DNA of 64,000 bases from Kineosporia mesophila (GTDB lineage: Bacteria > Actinomycetota > Actinomycetes > Actinomycetales > Kineosporiaceae). The notes under the pieces were generated by a model that was given only the letters and a program-made list of their open reading frames with translations, ran no database searches and was not told where the DNA came from. Both the position numbers and the translations under genes were made by a program. Below are positions 32,722-41,451 of the stretch, piece by piece; the stretch's first letter is position 1; the number at the start of each line of letters is the position of its first letter. The stretch covers positions 744,001 through 808,000 of the forward strand of contig NZ_JAJOMA010000001.1 in the NCBI RefSeq assembly GCF_021129235.1, in the 5' to 3' direction.

Positions 32722-33189
32722 ATGGGGACATCACGCCGAGGTGGCAGGCCGGGGAGGCTCGGTCGGCGCCCCACGAAGAACGACATCGTTCCGGTGCTGG
32801 AGTCGGCGCTGGCCCGCGCCACCATTCACCTGAACCTGAAGAACTTTCCGGACGCGGCGCAGGCTGCGCTGGAAGCGATCGAGGCCGACCCGGATTTTCT
32901 GGTGCTGATGCCGTACGTCGGTTTCGGCCGGCCCGCGGTCAGCGGCCACCGCTTCATGCCCGAGGGGCAGGCGTTCTACTCGCCCGCCCACGGCCTGCTG
33001 CTGGTCAGCCGCGACACCTGGCACGACCACATCATGAACATGGGCATTCACCGGTTCGCGCTCGCGGTGGCCGCCGAACATCCCGAACCGACCTGGATCC
33101 CTTACCGGGCGACCGATTTCGTCCATCATGACGACATTCGGCCGGGGCTGCGCGAACAACTCGACGGCCAATGGGGCGACGGCTGGTGA
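32722..33189 (+). CDS. Hypothetical protein, 155 residues
   Basis: A soluble protein with a basic N-terminus (RRGGRPGRLGRRPTKNDIVP) and a compact domain with LNLKNFPDAAQAALEAIEAD and HGLLLVSRDTWHDHIMNMGI, followed by HRFALAVAAEHPEPTWIPYR. Histidines are frequent, but no known metal motif is evident. The stop overlaps the next gene by 4 bases, so the two are probably cotranscribed. The family is not recognised. Confidence 0.62.
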   Translation: MGTSRRGGRPGRLGRRPTKNDIVPVLESALARATIHLNLKNFPDAAQAALEAIEADPDFLVLMPYVGFGRPAVSGHRFMPEGQAFYSPAHGLLLVSRDTWHDHIMNMGIHRFALAVAAEHPEPTWIPYRATDFVHHDDIRPGLREQLDGQWGDGW

Positions 33190-33542
33190 GCACGTGCGCC
33201 TGCGGCGCGTCGCTGGCGCACGAGGTGAACTGGTGCCTGCGGTGCTACCAGCCGCGTCCGGTGCCGACGGCCCTGGAACCGCTGATGCCGGACGTGGTCC
33301 CGACCTCGTCGCGGGTCGCGGCGGAAGGGCTGCAAAGGCGTCGCCAGGGGGTCGGGCGCTGGGACGCCACCGAGGTCACCTTCGGGGTGCCCGGACGGAT
33401 CCTCGGCACGATCCTGGTGACGCTGCCGCTGCTGTTCTTCCTGCGGAACATCCTGCCGTTCGGGTTCGTCGGCGTCGTCACCTACCTCGCCGTCTACCCG
33501 CGGTTCCTGCGTGACCTGTGGCGCCGGTCCGACCGCCTCTGA
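33186..33542 (+). CDS. Zinc-ribbon membrane protein
   Basis: A 118-residue protein. GTG 33186 overlaps the upstream stop (GTGA). The N-terminus is a zinc ribbon, CACGASLAHEVNWCLRCYQP (C-x-C and C-x-x-C). The C-terminal part has two hydrophobic stretches (GRILGTILVTLPLLFFLRNI, GFVGVVTYLAVYPRF), so it is probably a small membrane protein with a cytosolic metal site. The role is unknown. Confidence 0.68.
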   Translation: MSTCACGASLAHEVNWCLRCYQPRPVPTALEPLMPDVVPTSSRVAAEGLQRRRQGVGRWDATEVTFGVPGRILGTILVTLPLLFFLRNILPFGFVGVVTYLAVYPRFLRDLWRRSDRL

Positions 33543-33668
33543 TGCGGGCAGGCGTTCCCAGGGCTGTCCGTACCAGAGCACCAAGACCAAAAACCGGTGA
33601 TCAAGGTCGGCAACACGCCTGACTTCCCGCCCTCTCCTCAGGACGTCAGGGCCCCTAGGCTCGGCCTC

Positions 33669-34730
33669 GTGACGCAGACGGAGGGCATTCGGACACCATC
33701 TTCATGGGTCGTCGTCGGGCTCGACAACGGGGGCACCACTGACAATGCCACTGTTCTCGACGCGACCGGCAGCTTCCTGGTGGATCAGCTGGTCGAGATC
33801 CCGAGCCGCGTGCTCGACGGGCCCGAGCTGGCTGTCGAGGCGCTCGCGGACTCGTTCGAGAACATCATCCGCATCACCAACACACCCTTGACCCTGGTCC
33901 GGGCGGTCGGGCTGGACACCCCGGGCCCGGCCAGCGCCACGGGCATCATCTCCAGCAAGGGCGCGACCAACTTTTCGCAGGTCAGCTGGCACGGCTTCGA
34001 CATCCGCGCGGCCCTGGAGCGCAGGCTCGGGCTGCCGGTGGTCTACAACAACGACGCCAACGCCGCGGCCCTGTACGCCCACCACCGGTACTTCGGGCCC
34101 GAGGAGGCGATGCAGAAGTCGTCCGTCGCCGGCATCGTCGGCACCGGCTTCGGCGGAGGCGTGGTCGACGACGGGCGCGTGATCAAGGGCGCCGCCGGGA
34201 TGGCCGGAGAACTGGGGCACGTGCAGCTGCCCCTGCAGGACGTGCTCGAGGACGGTCAGCCCATCCCGCGGTGCAACTGCGGATTTCTGGGCGATGTCGA
34301 AAGCTTCGCCTCGCTGACCGGCATCAAGAACAACCTGCTGCCGTACTGGCTGACCCGGTTCCCCGGGCACCCGCTCGCCGACGAGCCCATCGAGCGCGCG
34401 GCCAAGATGCTGCGCGGTTACGGCGAGAAGGAAGACCCGCTGGCCCTGGCCGTCTTCGGGCAGCAGGCCAAGGCCATGGGCAAGCTCTTCACCATCGCCG
34501 CGAACTTCACCGACCCCGACGTCTACTTCATCGGCGGGGGAGTGGTGGAGGCGGAACCCTCGTTCCGCCAGTGGTTCCTCAACACCGTGCGGGAGTCGAC
34601 CCAGCTGCGCGCGGAGCAGCTCGCCGCGGCCTCGTTCGAGCTCGTGCCCGACCGCGACATGGCCGGCGCCCGCGGTGCGGCTGTAGCGGCGTTCGACGCG
34701 GTGATGGCCGAGGTGCCCAAGTCCGTCTAG
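33669..34730 (+). CDS. ROK-family sugar kinase
   Basis: A 353-residue ROK kinase. The phosphate-1 loop is VVVGLDNGGTTDNATVLDAT, the catalytic aspartate is in VVYNNDANAAALYAHHRYFG, the phosphate-2 loop is GIVGTGFGGGVVDDGRVIKG, and the ROK signature AGMAGELGHVQL carries the GxGH-type site. The zinc motif, normally CxCGxxGC, reads CNCGFLGDVES, so the last cysteine is replaced. GTG 33669 lies close behind a TAGGCT-type -10 element, possibly leaderless. There is no adjacent transporter or ROK repressor, and the sugar is unknown. Confidence 0.88.
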   Translation: MTQTEGIRTPSSWVVVGLDNGGTTDNATVLDATGSFLVDQLVEIPSRVLDGPELAVEALADSFENIIRITNTPLTLVRAVGLDTPGPASATGIISSKGATNFSQVSWHGFDIRAALERRLGLPVVYNNDANAAALYAHHRYFGPEEAMQKSSVAGIVGTGFGGGVVDDGRVIKGAAGMAGELGHVQLPLQDVLEDGQPIPRCNCGFLGDVESFASLTGIKNNLLPYWLTRFPGHPLADEPIERAAKMLRGYGEKEDPLALAVFGQQAKAMGKLFTIAANFTDPDVYFIGGGVVEAEPSFRQWFLNTVRESTQLRAEQLAAASFELVPDRDMAGARGAAVAAFDAVMAEVPKSV

Positions 34731-34914
34731 CTCTTCCTTCCGGCGCAGTGTGAGCGCCTCTTCCGGGGCCGTTACACGGCGAAGAGCCGTTGAGCGTGCG
34801 AATCGCACTTGCTGGGTAGCGTATGTTGCGATGGTGGGGTTAGTCTTGTCCAAGTCGTAGACGGTTGGACGCGCTAGGGGCGGCGCGTGCTGTTGCGACG
34901 GCTTGGAGGATTCG

Positions 34915-36273
34915 ATGAGCCAACCCGTCGAGAGGTCCCGCACGGAAGCGGACGTGCTCGCTCTTCTGGGTATTCCTGATACCCCCGAAAATCGAGCGCC
35001 TGAGGCGAGTGCGGAAACGGCTGAGCAGGACGGCTCAGTGGGCCGGCGGATTGCCGAGGCGCGCAGGCGTGTTCATCTCACCGGGGCTGAACTGGGCGCC
35101 CGGGTGGATCTGGGTCGTGACCAGATCAGCAAGATAGAAACAGGTAAGCGGCGGTTGGGAGCCCGGGAGGCTCCGGAGATCGCACGAGCTCTGGGCGTAA
35201 GCGTCGAATGGTTGCTGGGACAGGATGAGTCGCCCAGGATGGCGCTTGCCCACAGGCTCGCACTCGGCGTGGCCGGGGACGAGGTGCCGCGGGAAGATCT
35301 CCCGGCGACGCAACGCCGGGCACTTGAGATTCTCGAGATCGACAGGGTGTTGTCGAGTGTCGTCGACGTGCCCCGGGCGCGTCTCAGCGCCATGGGCGCC
35401 CAGGTGTTGCGGAGTTGCCGCACAGATCCAGGCGGTCGACCGCGCAACAAGCTCGAGGCGCAGCGTCAGGGGCGTCGCCTGGCCGAGAAGGTCCGTGAGG
35501 AACTGGACCTGGGCAGCGCGGAAATTCGTGACCTGACTGCGCTGATCGAAAGTCACTTCGGCGTCGATGTTGTGTTGTCCCGGCTCGGGCGTACTGCGGA
35601 CGGGCTCTGTGCGCACACCACGGAGCAGGCTCTGATCGTGGCGAGTACCGATTTTCCCGATGGGCACGTTCGTTTTACGCTCGCCCACGAGTTGGGCCAT
35701 CATCTGGTCAGCGATCCGCGCGAGGTCATCACCGAAGGTGGTGAGCAGATGTTCTCGGACGATATCGCGGAGCGACGGGTCAACGCTTTCGCCGCGCACC
35801 TTCTGCTGCCGGAGGCGGGAGTCCGGGCGGCGTTGTCAGGTCTCGGCGCTCCCGCCGGGGAGCTGGCCGACGGCAGCGTCGGGGCCCAGCGGGTGCTGGG
35901 GAATCTGATGGTCCGTTTCGGAGTGTCGCTGCAGGCGCTTCTTTTTCAACTGGCTGACCTGCATGTGCTGACCTTTGACGAGGCTGTCGCACTGAAGAAG
36001 TCTCTTCGCGTTCGGCAGATTACTGCTCGCCATTCCACGGGCACCGGAATGCCTCTGCTCGGTGCTCCTCTGGCGGACTCGGTCTGCGAGGTGGTCAGGC
36101 CTCCGCAGCGGCTACTGGAAGCCGCTTTGACCGCAGCGCGGTCAGGGAGGATCGGAACTCGTCTGATCGCCGCTCTTTTGGAGCGGGACGACGACGAAGC
36201 TCTCTTCGACGAGGTCATGGGAGCCGTGGAAGAGGAAGCAGAGGCTTTGTCAGGGGTTGCTGACGGTCCATGA
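34915..36273 (+). CDS. XRE regulator fused to ImmA/IrrE metallopeptidase
   Basis: A 452-residue protein. The XRE helix-turn-helix lies at residues 43-103 (RRVHLTGAELGARVDLGRDQ, ISKIETGKRRLGAREAPEI). The ImmA/IrrE zinc-peptidase domain has the motif TLAHELGHHLVSD with HELGHH at 258-263, then the C-terminal family block RRVNAFAAHLLLPEAGV. Such proteins cleave repressors or antitoxins when triggered. ATG 34915 has GGAGGA 4 bases upstream. The stop overlaps the PIN-like gene start (ATGA), so the pair is translationally coupled, the format of ImmA-linked toxin-antitoxin or stress modules. Confidence 0.92.
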   Translation: MSQPVERSRTEADVLALLGIPDTPENRAPEASAETAEQDGSVGRRIAEARRRVHLTGAELGARVDLGRDQISKIETGKRRLGAREAPEIARALGVSVEWLLGQDESPRMALAHRLALGVAGDEVPREDLPATQRRALEILEIDRVLSSVVDVPRARLSAMGAQVLRSCRTDPGGRPRNKLEAQRQGRRLAEKVREELDLGSAEIRDLTALIESHFGVDVVLSRLGRTADGLCAHTTEQALIVASTDFPDGHVRFTLAHELGHHLVSDPREVITEGGEQMFSDDIAERRVNAFAAHLLLPEAGVRAALSGLGAPAGELADGSVGAQRVLGNLMVRFGVSLQALLFQLADLHVLTFDEAVALKKSLRVRQITARHSTGTGMPLLGAPLADSVCEVVRPPQRLLEAALTAARSGRIGTRLIAALLERDDDEALFDEVMGAVEEEAEALSGVADGP

Positions 36274-36908
36274 CCATTCGCTCGACGGGGGAAAAAGGAG
36301 TGGTGCAGTTACAGGTCTGGTTCATTGATACGTCTGCTCTGATGTCTGCAGCAGTCAGCCTTCACCTGGACAGGGAGATCCAGTCTGCCATTGGAACTGA
36401 CCCGTGCATGTTGCTTGATGTGGTTGTTGACGAGCTGAGATATCGAGCAGCGACTGATGGGCGCCGGTCGTTGGCCGAGATTGCTCTCGGCAGCTTGGCC
36501 CGGTACGGCCCGCCCGTGAAAACTCTGGGTCTGGTAGCTGAGGCAGACGTTCGCGGGATTCAAGCCCTCCTCTCAGACCCACACCCTCTTCGCCATCCTG
36601 CCGAACACTATGCCGAGTCCGTCGCGATCGAGATGATGCGGGCCGCACACAATCGAGGTTCGCAACATCGTTTTCGCTTTCTGAGCGAGGACTACGACGC
36701 GCGGGTCGCCGCGAACCAGGTGCCCTCCTGCGAACCCTTGAGTACACCTCGACTGCTGTGGGCACGTGTCCGCCAAGGCGGACTGGCAGCTGCCCAGGCG
36801 GTCAGTATCACTGATGAACTGATGAGGGCCGGCCGATGCCGGGATTTCACGGTCGCCGAGCTCTCCGGCAGTCAACGAGCACGGCTGGGCCGCGCCGGGC
36901 ATCCCTGA
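36270..36908 (+). CDS. PIN-domain-like protein partnered with ImmA/IrrE regulator
   Basis: A 212-residue protein. The start of a PIN fold is visible: LQVWFIDTSALMSAAVSLHL with Asp20, then MLLDVVVDELRYRA with the second acidic residue, and RFLSEDYDARVAANQ as the third acidic strand. This fits a PIN RNase active site, though the spacing is unusual and the C-terminal 70 residues (ARVRQGGLAAAQAVSITDEL) are extra. It overlaps the XRE-ImmA/IrrE gene by 4 bases. The most economical reading is a toxin-like RNase controlled by the upstream regulator/peptidase (inference). Confidence 0.7.
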   Translation: MTIRSTGEKGVVQLQVWFIDTSALMSAAVSLHLDREIQSAIGTDPCMLLDVVVDELRYRAATDGRRSLAEIALGSLARYGPPVKTLGLVAEADVRGIQALLSDPHPLRHPAEHYAESVAIEMMRAAHNRGSQHRFRFLSEDYDARVAANQVPSCEPLSTPRLLWARVRQGGLAAAQAVSITDELMRAGRCRDFTVAELSGSQRARLGRAGHP

Positions 36909-36956
36909 GCCTCCTCGCCGTCCAGGTTTCGGGGCGCAGATCCTCGACAGTGAATG

Positions 36957-37505
36957 TCACGTCGATGTCGAGAACCGATCGAGCCGGTACACCACGTGGA
37001 GCGGCGGGTCGATCGGGTTGTCAGGCTCCAGGTCGCCCTCAGCCACCCGGGTGAACCCGGCCTTCTCCAGAGCCCTCCAGGAACGGCGGTTCCCGGCGGC
37101 AACGGGGACGATGATGCAGGGCGCGCCCGGGTGGTCGACCCAGGTTCTGGTGACCATCGACGAGATCATCCGTACGCCCAGGCCCTGACCGCGCAGGGTG
37201 GAGGCGGCGACGAAGTAGTCCAGGCTCATCGCGCCGGTCGGGACCTCGGTGATCCGGGCGAGCGGGTCACGGAACTCGGGGTAGTCGGCGAACGCCGAGC
37301 GCTGGATCAGGCCGAACGGGTCATCGTCCAGGAGGGCCAGCCAGTCCTGGTTGGGCTCCTGGCCGCGGGCCGATGCGCCGAAGTCGTGTTCGACCGCCTC
37401 GGCGGTGGTCTCGTGGTTCCACCAGCGCTTCACCAGTGGTTCGGCCAGCCACTCGAGCAGCAACGGGAAGTCGTCCTCGACGACGCGGCGCCACGTGATC
37501 GTCAT
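36957..37505 (-). CDS. GNAT acetyltransferase, AAC(6')-like
   Basis: A 182-residue GNAT of the RimJ/AAC(6')-Ib type. It begins MTITWRRVVEDDFPLLLEWL, then VKRWWNHETTAEAVEHDFGA, followed by GAMSLDYFVAASTLRGQGLG with the acetyl-CoA loop RGQGLG. RRSWRALEKAGFTRVAEGDL completes the domain. Members include aminoglycoside 6'-N-acetyltransferases, and also siderophore-biosynthesis and protein-acetylating enzymes. A resistance role cannot be claimed from sequence alone. Confidence 0.85.
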   Translation of the reverse strand: MTITWRRVVEDDFPLLLEWLAEPLVKRWWNHETTAEAVEHDFGASARGQEPNQDWLALLDDDPFGLIQRSAFADYPEFRDPLARITEVPTGAMSLDYFVAASTLRGQGLGVRMISSMVTRTWVDHPGAPCIIVPVAAGNRRSWRALEKAGFTRVAEGDLEPDNPIDPPLHVVYRLDRFSTST

Positions 37506-37546
37506 GCGACCATCGTGGCGTCACGGATCGGGACCTGGCGAGGCGA

Positions 37547-37735
37547 TTAATGATCGCCCTGATGTCGCAGGTGCAGCCGCATGCGCACGGCCTGCTCGAT
37601 CTGGTTGGCGGTGTCGTGCGGTGCGCGGGATGCGGCCTTGTGCACGCTCTTGTCCAGGACTTCGCGATCCATCCCGGGGAAGTCGGTACGTAGGTCGTCG
37701 ACGACCTCGCCCAGTTCCTGTTCGGTGAGAGTCAT
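37547..37735 (-). CDS. Small helical protein, 62 residues
   Basis: TLTEQELGEVVDDLRTDFPG and REVLDKSVHKAASRAPHDTA are two amphipathic helices, probably a small helical bundle like those of DUF3562 or other actinomycete regulators (tentative). ATG 37735 is chosen because AGGAG is 6 bases upstream; ATG 37741 touches it. The stop lies within a small hairpin, GGCGAT-TAATG-ATCGCC (37542-37558). Function unknown. Confidence 0.6.
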   Translation of the reverse strand: MTLTEQELGEVVDDLRTDFPGMDREVLDKSVHKAASRAPHDTANQIEQAVRMRLHLRHQGDH

Positions 37736-37879
37736 GACCATCTCCTGTCCATGTCCCCATCCAGTCTTGCGCGTCACGCCGCGATGGCAAGTCGCCCCAC
37801 GGGTGGATACCCAACCTTGTCGTCGGGTGGCAGGGTGTGGGGCGAACCCGCGGGACATCTACCCGACAGGAGTCTCCCC

Positions 37880-38578
37880 ATGGCCACCACGACAGCTGCC
37901 TGCCGCATCCCGGCCGGAGGGGTCGAGCTCGGTGCGGACATCCTCTTCCCCGATCCGTATCCGGCGCAGAGCCCGAACGGCGTAGTGCTTTTCGCCAACG
38001 GCAGCGACATCTCGCGGTTCAGCCCCCGCAACCGGTCGGTGGCCGCCGGGCTCAACCGGCGGGGCCTCGCGGCCGTGCTGGTCGACCTCCTCACCGACGA
38101 GGAGGAGCGGGCCGACAGCCAGACGTCGGAGTACCGTTTCGCCACCGGGCTCCTCACCGAGAGACTGATCGCGGTCGTCGACTGGGCCGTGAACGAACCC
38201 TCATTGGCCGGAATATCTTGGGGGACGTTCGGCACGAGTACCGGCGCGGCTGCGGCTCTGGGGGCGGCGGCCTACCGGCCGTCGGCGGTCCGGGCGGTGG
38301 TCTCGCGCGGCGGGCGGCCCGATCTGGCCGGCCCGGCCCTGGACTCGGTCACCGCCCCGACCCTGCTGATCGTCGGCAGCAACGACGTGACCGTGCTGGA
38401 GCAGAACCAGCAGGCGCAGAACGTGATGCGGGCCCCCACCATGCTCTACCTGATTCCCGGCGCCGGGCACCAGTTCACCGAGCCCGGCAAGCTGGAACAG
38501 GTCTCAGCCCTGGGCGGTGCCTGGTTCGAGCGGCACCTCACTGACGGGAGCACTGACGAGAGCACTGACGGAAGCTGA
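37880..38578 (+). CDS. Dienelactone-hydrolase-like alpha/beta hydrolase
   Basis: A 232-residue hydrolase. The nucleophile elbow GTFGTSTGAAAALGAAAYRP has the serine in GTSTG. PTLLIVGSNDVTVLEQNQQA supplies the acid, and LYLIPGAGHQFTEPGKLEQV the histidine. These proteins are often phosphoribosyltransferase-associated or stress hydrolases of unknown substrate. The ATG has AGGAG 8 bases upstream. The C-terminal tail is a short DGSTDESTDGS repeat, and the last 75 bases overlap the convergent LRR/TPR gene. Confidence 0.82.
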   Translation: MATTTAACRIPAGGVELGADILFPDPYPAQSPNGVVLFANGSDISRFSPRNRSVAAGLNRRGLAAVLVDLLTDEEERADSQTSEYRFATGLLTERLIAVVDWAVNEPSLAGISWGTFGTSTGAAAALGAAAYRPSAVRAVVSRGGRPDLAGPALDSVTAPTLLIVGSNDVTVLEQNQQAQNVMRAPTMLYLIPGAGHQFTEPGKLEQVSALGGAWFERHLTDGSTDESTDGS

Positions 38579-40012
38579 TGTGAAGGCCGCGTGATTGGCC
38601 GGGATCAGGAGCACGGCACCGGCCGCTATCAGCGCGCTGATGAGTAGCCACCGCAGGCTCGGGCCGTGGCGTTCGCCGGTGAGCCGGTCGGAGTTGCGGA
38701 TCGTGCGGCGGATGTCGCGGGGTGTGCGCCACCAGATGAACCGGGTGACGAGATGGCCCACCAGCAGCGTGAAGGCGATCGACCAGCCCCAGACGTGATG
38801 CTCGAACGGCCCGCCGACCGACAGCAGGAGCACGAAAACCGGCCAGGAAAGCAGGGAAAGACCGAGTGCCGAGGTCAGCCGGTGACCGCGCACGGTGGCC
38901 ATCATCGGGCGCCCGTACTTGCCGATGTCCGCGGTGGCCGCCCGGTTCAGCGTCGTCATCCAGCGGAACGAGCGCGGCCGGGCCGAGCGTTGCGAGCGGG
39001 AGAGACCGGCCAGGGCGTCGGCGTCGTCGGGCACCACGGTGAGCAGCCGGTGCCAGGCGGCGGCCTCGTCCGCGTACTTCTTGCGGGCCCGGGCGAGACG
39101 GGCCGAGAGCTTGGCCTCGTCGATGTCGTCGTACGTGCGCGAGCGCAGCAGTTTCAGGGCCTCCTCGGCGAGAACCAGCTGATCGCGGTTGAGATAGGCC
39201 GAGACCAGGGCCCATTCGGCCACCTGGTTCTCGAAGGTCTCACGGAGCGCCGCCTTCGCCACCCGGGCGGCCTCGGGCGGACTGAGGGTGGTGAGAACCA
39301 CCGAGCGCCAGGCCAGTACGGCGCCGGTCGGGGGTGCCTGGGCGAGGGCGGCGAGTGCCTGCAGCGGCAGGTTCAGCTTGAGCAGGCACCGCGCGGCAAC
39401 GATCAGGACGGCCGGTTCCTGGGTGGCGAGGAACGTGGCCACCACGGCCAGGGCGGCCTCGGTCTGCTCGGCGTCGAGCAGGACCCGGGCGCGGGCCACG
39501 GCCTCGTCCGGGTCGTGTGCGCCGGAGCCCGCGTGCTTCGTCACGGCCTGACGGATGGTCTCGTGCAGGCCGACGACGTCCGGGTCGGGAACGCCGGTGG
39601 AGACCGGCACCAGGGCGGTCGACCCGGCGACCAGCTGGGGCCGGCGATTCGGGTCGCGGGTCAGCAGGAGGTGCGGGTCGACGCCGATGTACTGCAGGGT
39701 GCGGATTTTCGCCAGGTCGTGGAGGGCGGCGGCGGTGACGTGGGTGCCGCGCAGGTCGATCCAGCGCAGTTCCCGGCCGCGGCGGGCGATGAACCGCACG
39801 TCGTCGTCGGTGGCGTTCAGCCCGGCGAGTGACAGCCCGCGCAGGTGCGCCGGCAGGTCGGCGAGGCGGTGCAGGACGGCGGGGGAGGCGTCGAGCGCGA
39901 GGGGCAGTTTGCGGACGTCCAGCGCCCCCTGGGCGTCGTACCAGCGCTCCCAGCCGACGCGGGTGGCGATCAGATAGGTGCCGAGATAGGTGCCGTCGTG
40001 CCAGGAGTTCAT
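38504..40012 (-). CDS. LRR- and TPR-like repeat protein with C-terminal membrane anchor
   Basis: A 502-residue protein without a close family name. The N-terminal 100 residues contain leucine-rich-repeat-like turns (LRGLSLAGLNATDDDVRFIA, ELRWIDLRGTHVTAAALHDL). The middle (about 160-370) is a TPR-like helical array (EQTEAALAVVATFLATQEPA, WALVSAYLNRDQLVLAEEAL). Two or three membrane helices follow near 395-490. ATG 40012 is used; TTG 40036 is possible. It sits 27 bases after an AAA+ ATPase gene on the same strand, so they are probably cotranscribed and may form a membrane complex (inference). Confidence 0.75.
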   Translation of the reverse strand: MNSWHDGTYLGTYLIATRVGWERWYDAQGALDVRKLPLALDASPAVLHRLADLPAHLRGLSLAGLNATDDDVRFIARRGRELRWIDLRGTHVTAAALHDLAKIRTLQYIGVDPHLLLTRDPNRRPQLVAGSTALVPVSTGVPDPDVVGLHETIRQAVTKHAGSGAHDPDEAVARARVLLDAEQTEAALAVVATFLATQEPAVLIVAARCLLKLNLPLQALAALAQAPPTGAVLAWRSVVLTTLSPPEAARVAKAALRETFENQVAEWALVSAYLNRDQLVLAEEALKLLRSRTYDDIDEAKLSARLARARKKYADEAAAWHRLLTVVPDDADALAGLSRSQRSARPRSFRWMTTLNRAATADIGKYGRPMMATVRGHRLTSALGLSLLSWPVFVLLLSVGGPFEHHVWGWSIAFTLLVGHLVTRFIWWRTPRDIRRTIRNSDRLTGERHGPSLRWLLISALIAAGAVLLIPANHAAFTSASVSALVSAPVSEVPLEPGTAQG

Positions 40013-40039
40013 CGCCCAGACCGGCGCAAGGGTCAAGTC

Positions 40040-41329
40040 TCAGCCGATCTTGTGCGTGCGCAGATAGGCGCGGAGCTCGTCGAAGTCGTCACCCGCGCCG
40101 GCGGCGTGGGCCAGGTAGGTCGCGGCCGTGGACAGCCAGGCCCGGGTGGAGGGCGGGGTGTCGCGCAGCGCGCCCTGGAGGTCGGCGTTCGTCACCGGGC
40201 TGACCAGGCCGACCTGCACCGAGCGCTCGAGCGCGCGCTCGGTGGCGGCCTCGACCAGGCGCACCAGGTCGGCGCCGGAGAACATCTCGGTGCCGCGCAC
40301 GAGGGTCTCCAGGGCAGTCTGGTTGACGTCGGGGGCGACGGGACGGCCCGTGATCTGCAGCTTCAGCAGGGCCTCACGGGCCGGGGCGTCGGGCGGCAGG
40401 ACGAGGACGGTGCGGTCGAAACGGCCGGGGCGGCGCAGGGCCTCGTCCACGTCCCAGGGCGCGTTCGTGGCCGCGAGCACGTAGACGCCGTCGTTGCTGG
40501 TCATGCCGTCGAGCTCGACGAGCAGCTGGTTGACCACGGCCCGGGCCTGGTCGGTGTTGCGGCGCGAGCGGCGGCCGCCGATGGCGTCGAGCTCGTCGAG
40601 GAACACCACGCCGGGTGACTCCTGGCGGGCCTGGGTGAACAGCCGGGCGATGTTCTGCTCGCTCTGGCCGAAGTAGCTGCCGTAGATGTCGGCCGGGGTG
40701 GCGGAGAAGAACTGGGCCCCGAGCTCACCGCTGAGCGCGCGGGCGATGAAGGTCTTGCCGGTGCCGGGCGGGCCCCACAGCATCAGGCCACCGCGCAGCT
40801 GCTGGCCGAAGGCCTCCCGCAGCTGGGGGTTACGCATCGGGCCGAGCAGCGATCGGTGCAGGCGCTGCTTCACGTCGTTCATGCCGGCGACGTCGGCCAG
40901 GGTCACCAGGTTCGGGTCGCCGGAGTCCCAGCCGGTGGCGGGTGCGACCGGATCGAGGGTGGGACTGAACAGGTTGGTCACCGGTCCGGGCTCAGGGGTC
41001 TGTGCGCTGGGAGCCGGCGTGATGCGCGTCCGCAATTCGGTTTTACCCGACCCCTCGTCGAGGAGGGCCGCGTGAACGGCCCGGTACCCCTCGGCCAGCT
41101 GCTCGTTGCCCGACGCGGAAGCGGCCGCGGCAGCCACCGACAGCGCCGTGGTGTCGTGCGGGGAGGCCGCGAGGGCACCGGTGGCGTGTTGCAGGGCCTG
41201 GGCCGCGTCCCCGGCGGACAGGTACAGACCGGCCAGATGCACGCGGAGGGGGACCCCCGTCGGATCGGTGGGTGTCATGTTCGCCGCAGCGGTCTCCAGG
41301 GCCTGGAACACCGACCGATCTACCGTCAT
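40040..41329 (-). CDS. AAA+ ATPase (CDC48/FtsH-like) with N-terminal TPR
   Basis: A 429-residue ATPase. The N-terminal 100 residues are TPR-like (PLRVHLAGLYLSAGDAAQAL, then HATGALAASPHDTT). The AAA+ core (about 175-400) has DVAGMNDVKQRLHRSLLGPM, Walker A LWGPPGTGKTFIARAL, pore-loop region GSYFGQSEQN, Walker B VVFLDELDAIGGRR, sensor 1 VLAATNAPWDVD and arginine fingers RRPGRFDRTV. There is no protease domain, so it is a remodelling ATPase. ATG 41329 is chosen (MTVDRSVFQALETA). Partner: the downstream LRR/TPR membrane protein. Confidence 0.9.
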   Translation of the reverse strand: MTVDRSVFQALETAAANMTPTDPTGVPLRVHLAGLYLSAGDAAQALQHATGALAASPHDTTALSVAAAAASASGNEQLAEGYRAVHAALLDEGSGKTELRTRITPAPSAQTPEPGPVTNLFSPTLDPVAPATGWDSGDPNLVTLADVAGMNDVKQRLHRSLLGPMRNPQLREAFGQQLRGGLMLWGPPGTGKTFIARALSGELGAQFFSATPADIYGSYFGQSEQNIARLFTQARQESPGVVFLDELDAIGGRRSRRNTDQARAVVNQLLVELDGMTSNDGVYVLAATNAPWDVDEALRRPGRFDRTVLVLPPDAPAREALLKLQITGRPVAPDVNQTALETLVRGTEMFSGADLVRLVEAATERALERSVQVGLVSPVTNADLQGALRDTPPSTRAWLSTAATYLAHAAGAGDDFDELRAYLRTHKIG

Positions 41330-41451
41330 CCCGACACGATACCGACACGCCGCCGGGCCGCACTGACTGTTTGCGCCCCCTGGATGACCGCTTTTGCTCC
41401 AGGTCTGTGGTGGAGGGCGGTCGAGGTCATATCGTTTTCGGCGTGAAAGCA

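Noticed and set aside
33702-34943. 413-residue minus-strand frame across the ROK kinase
   Set aside because: Shadow frame of a recognisable ROK kinase; no motif of its own.
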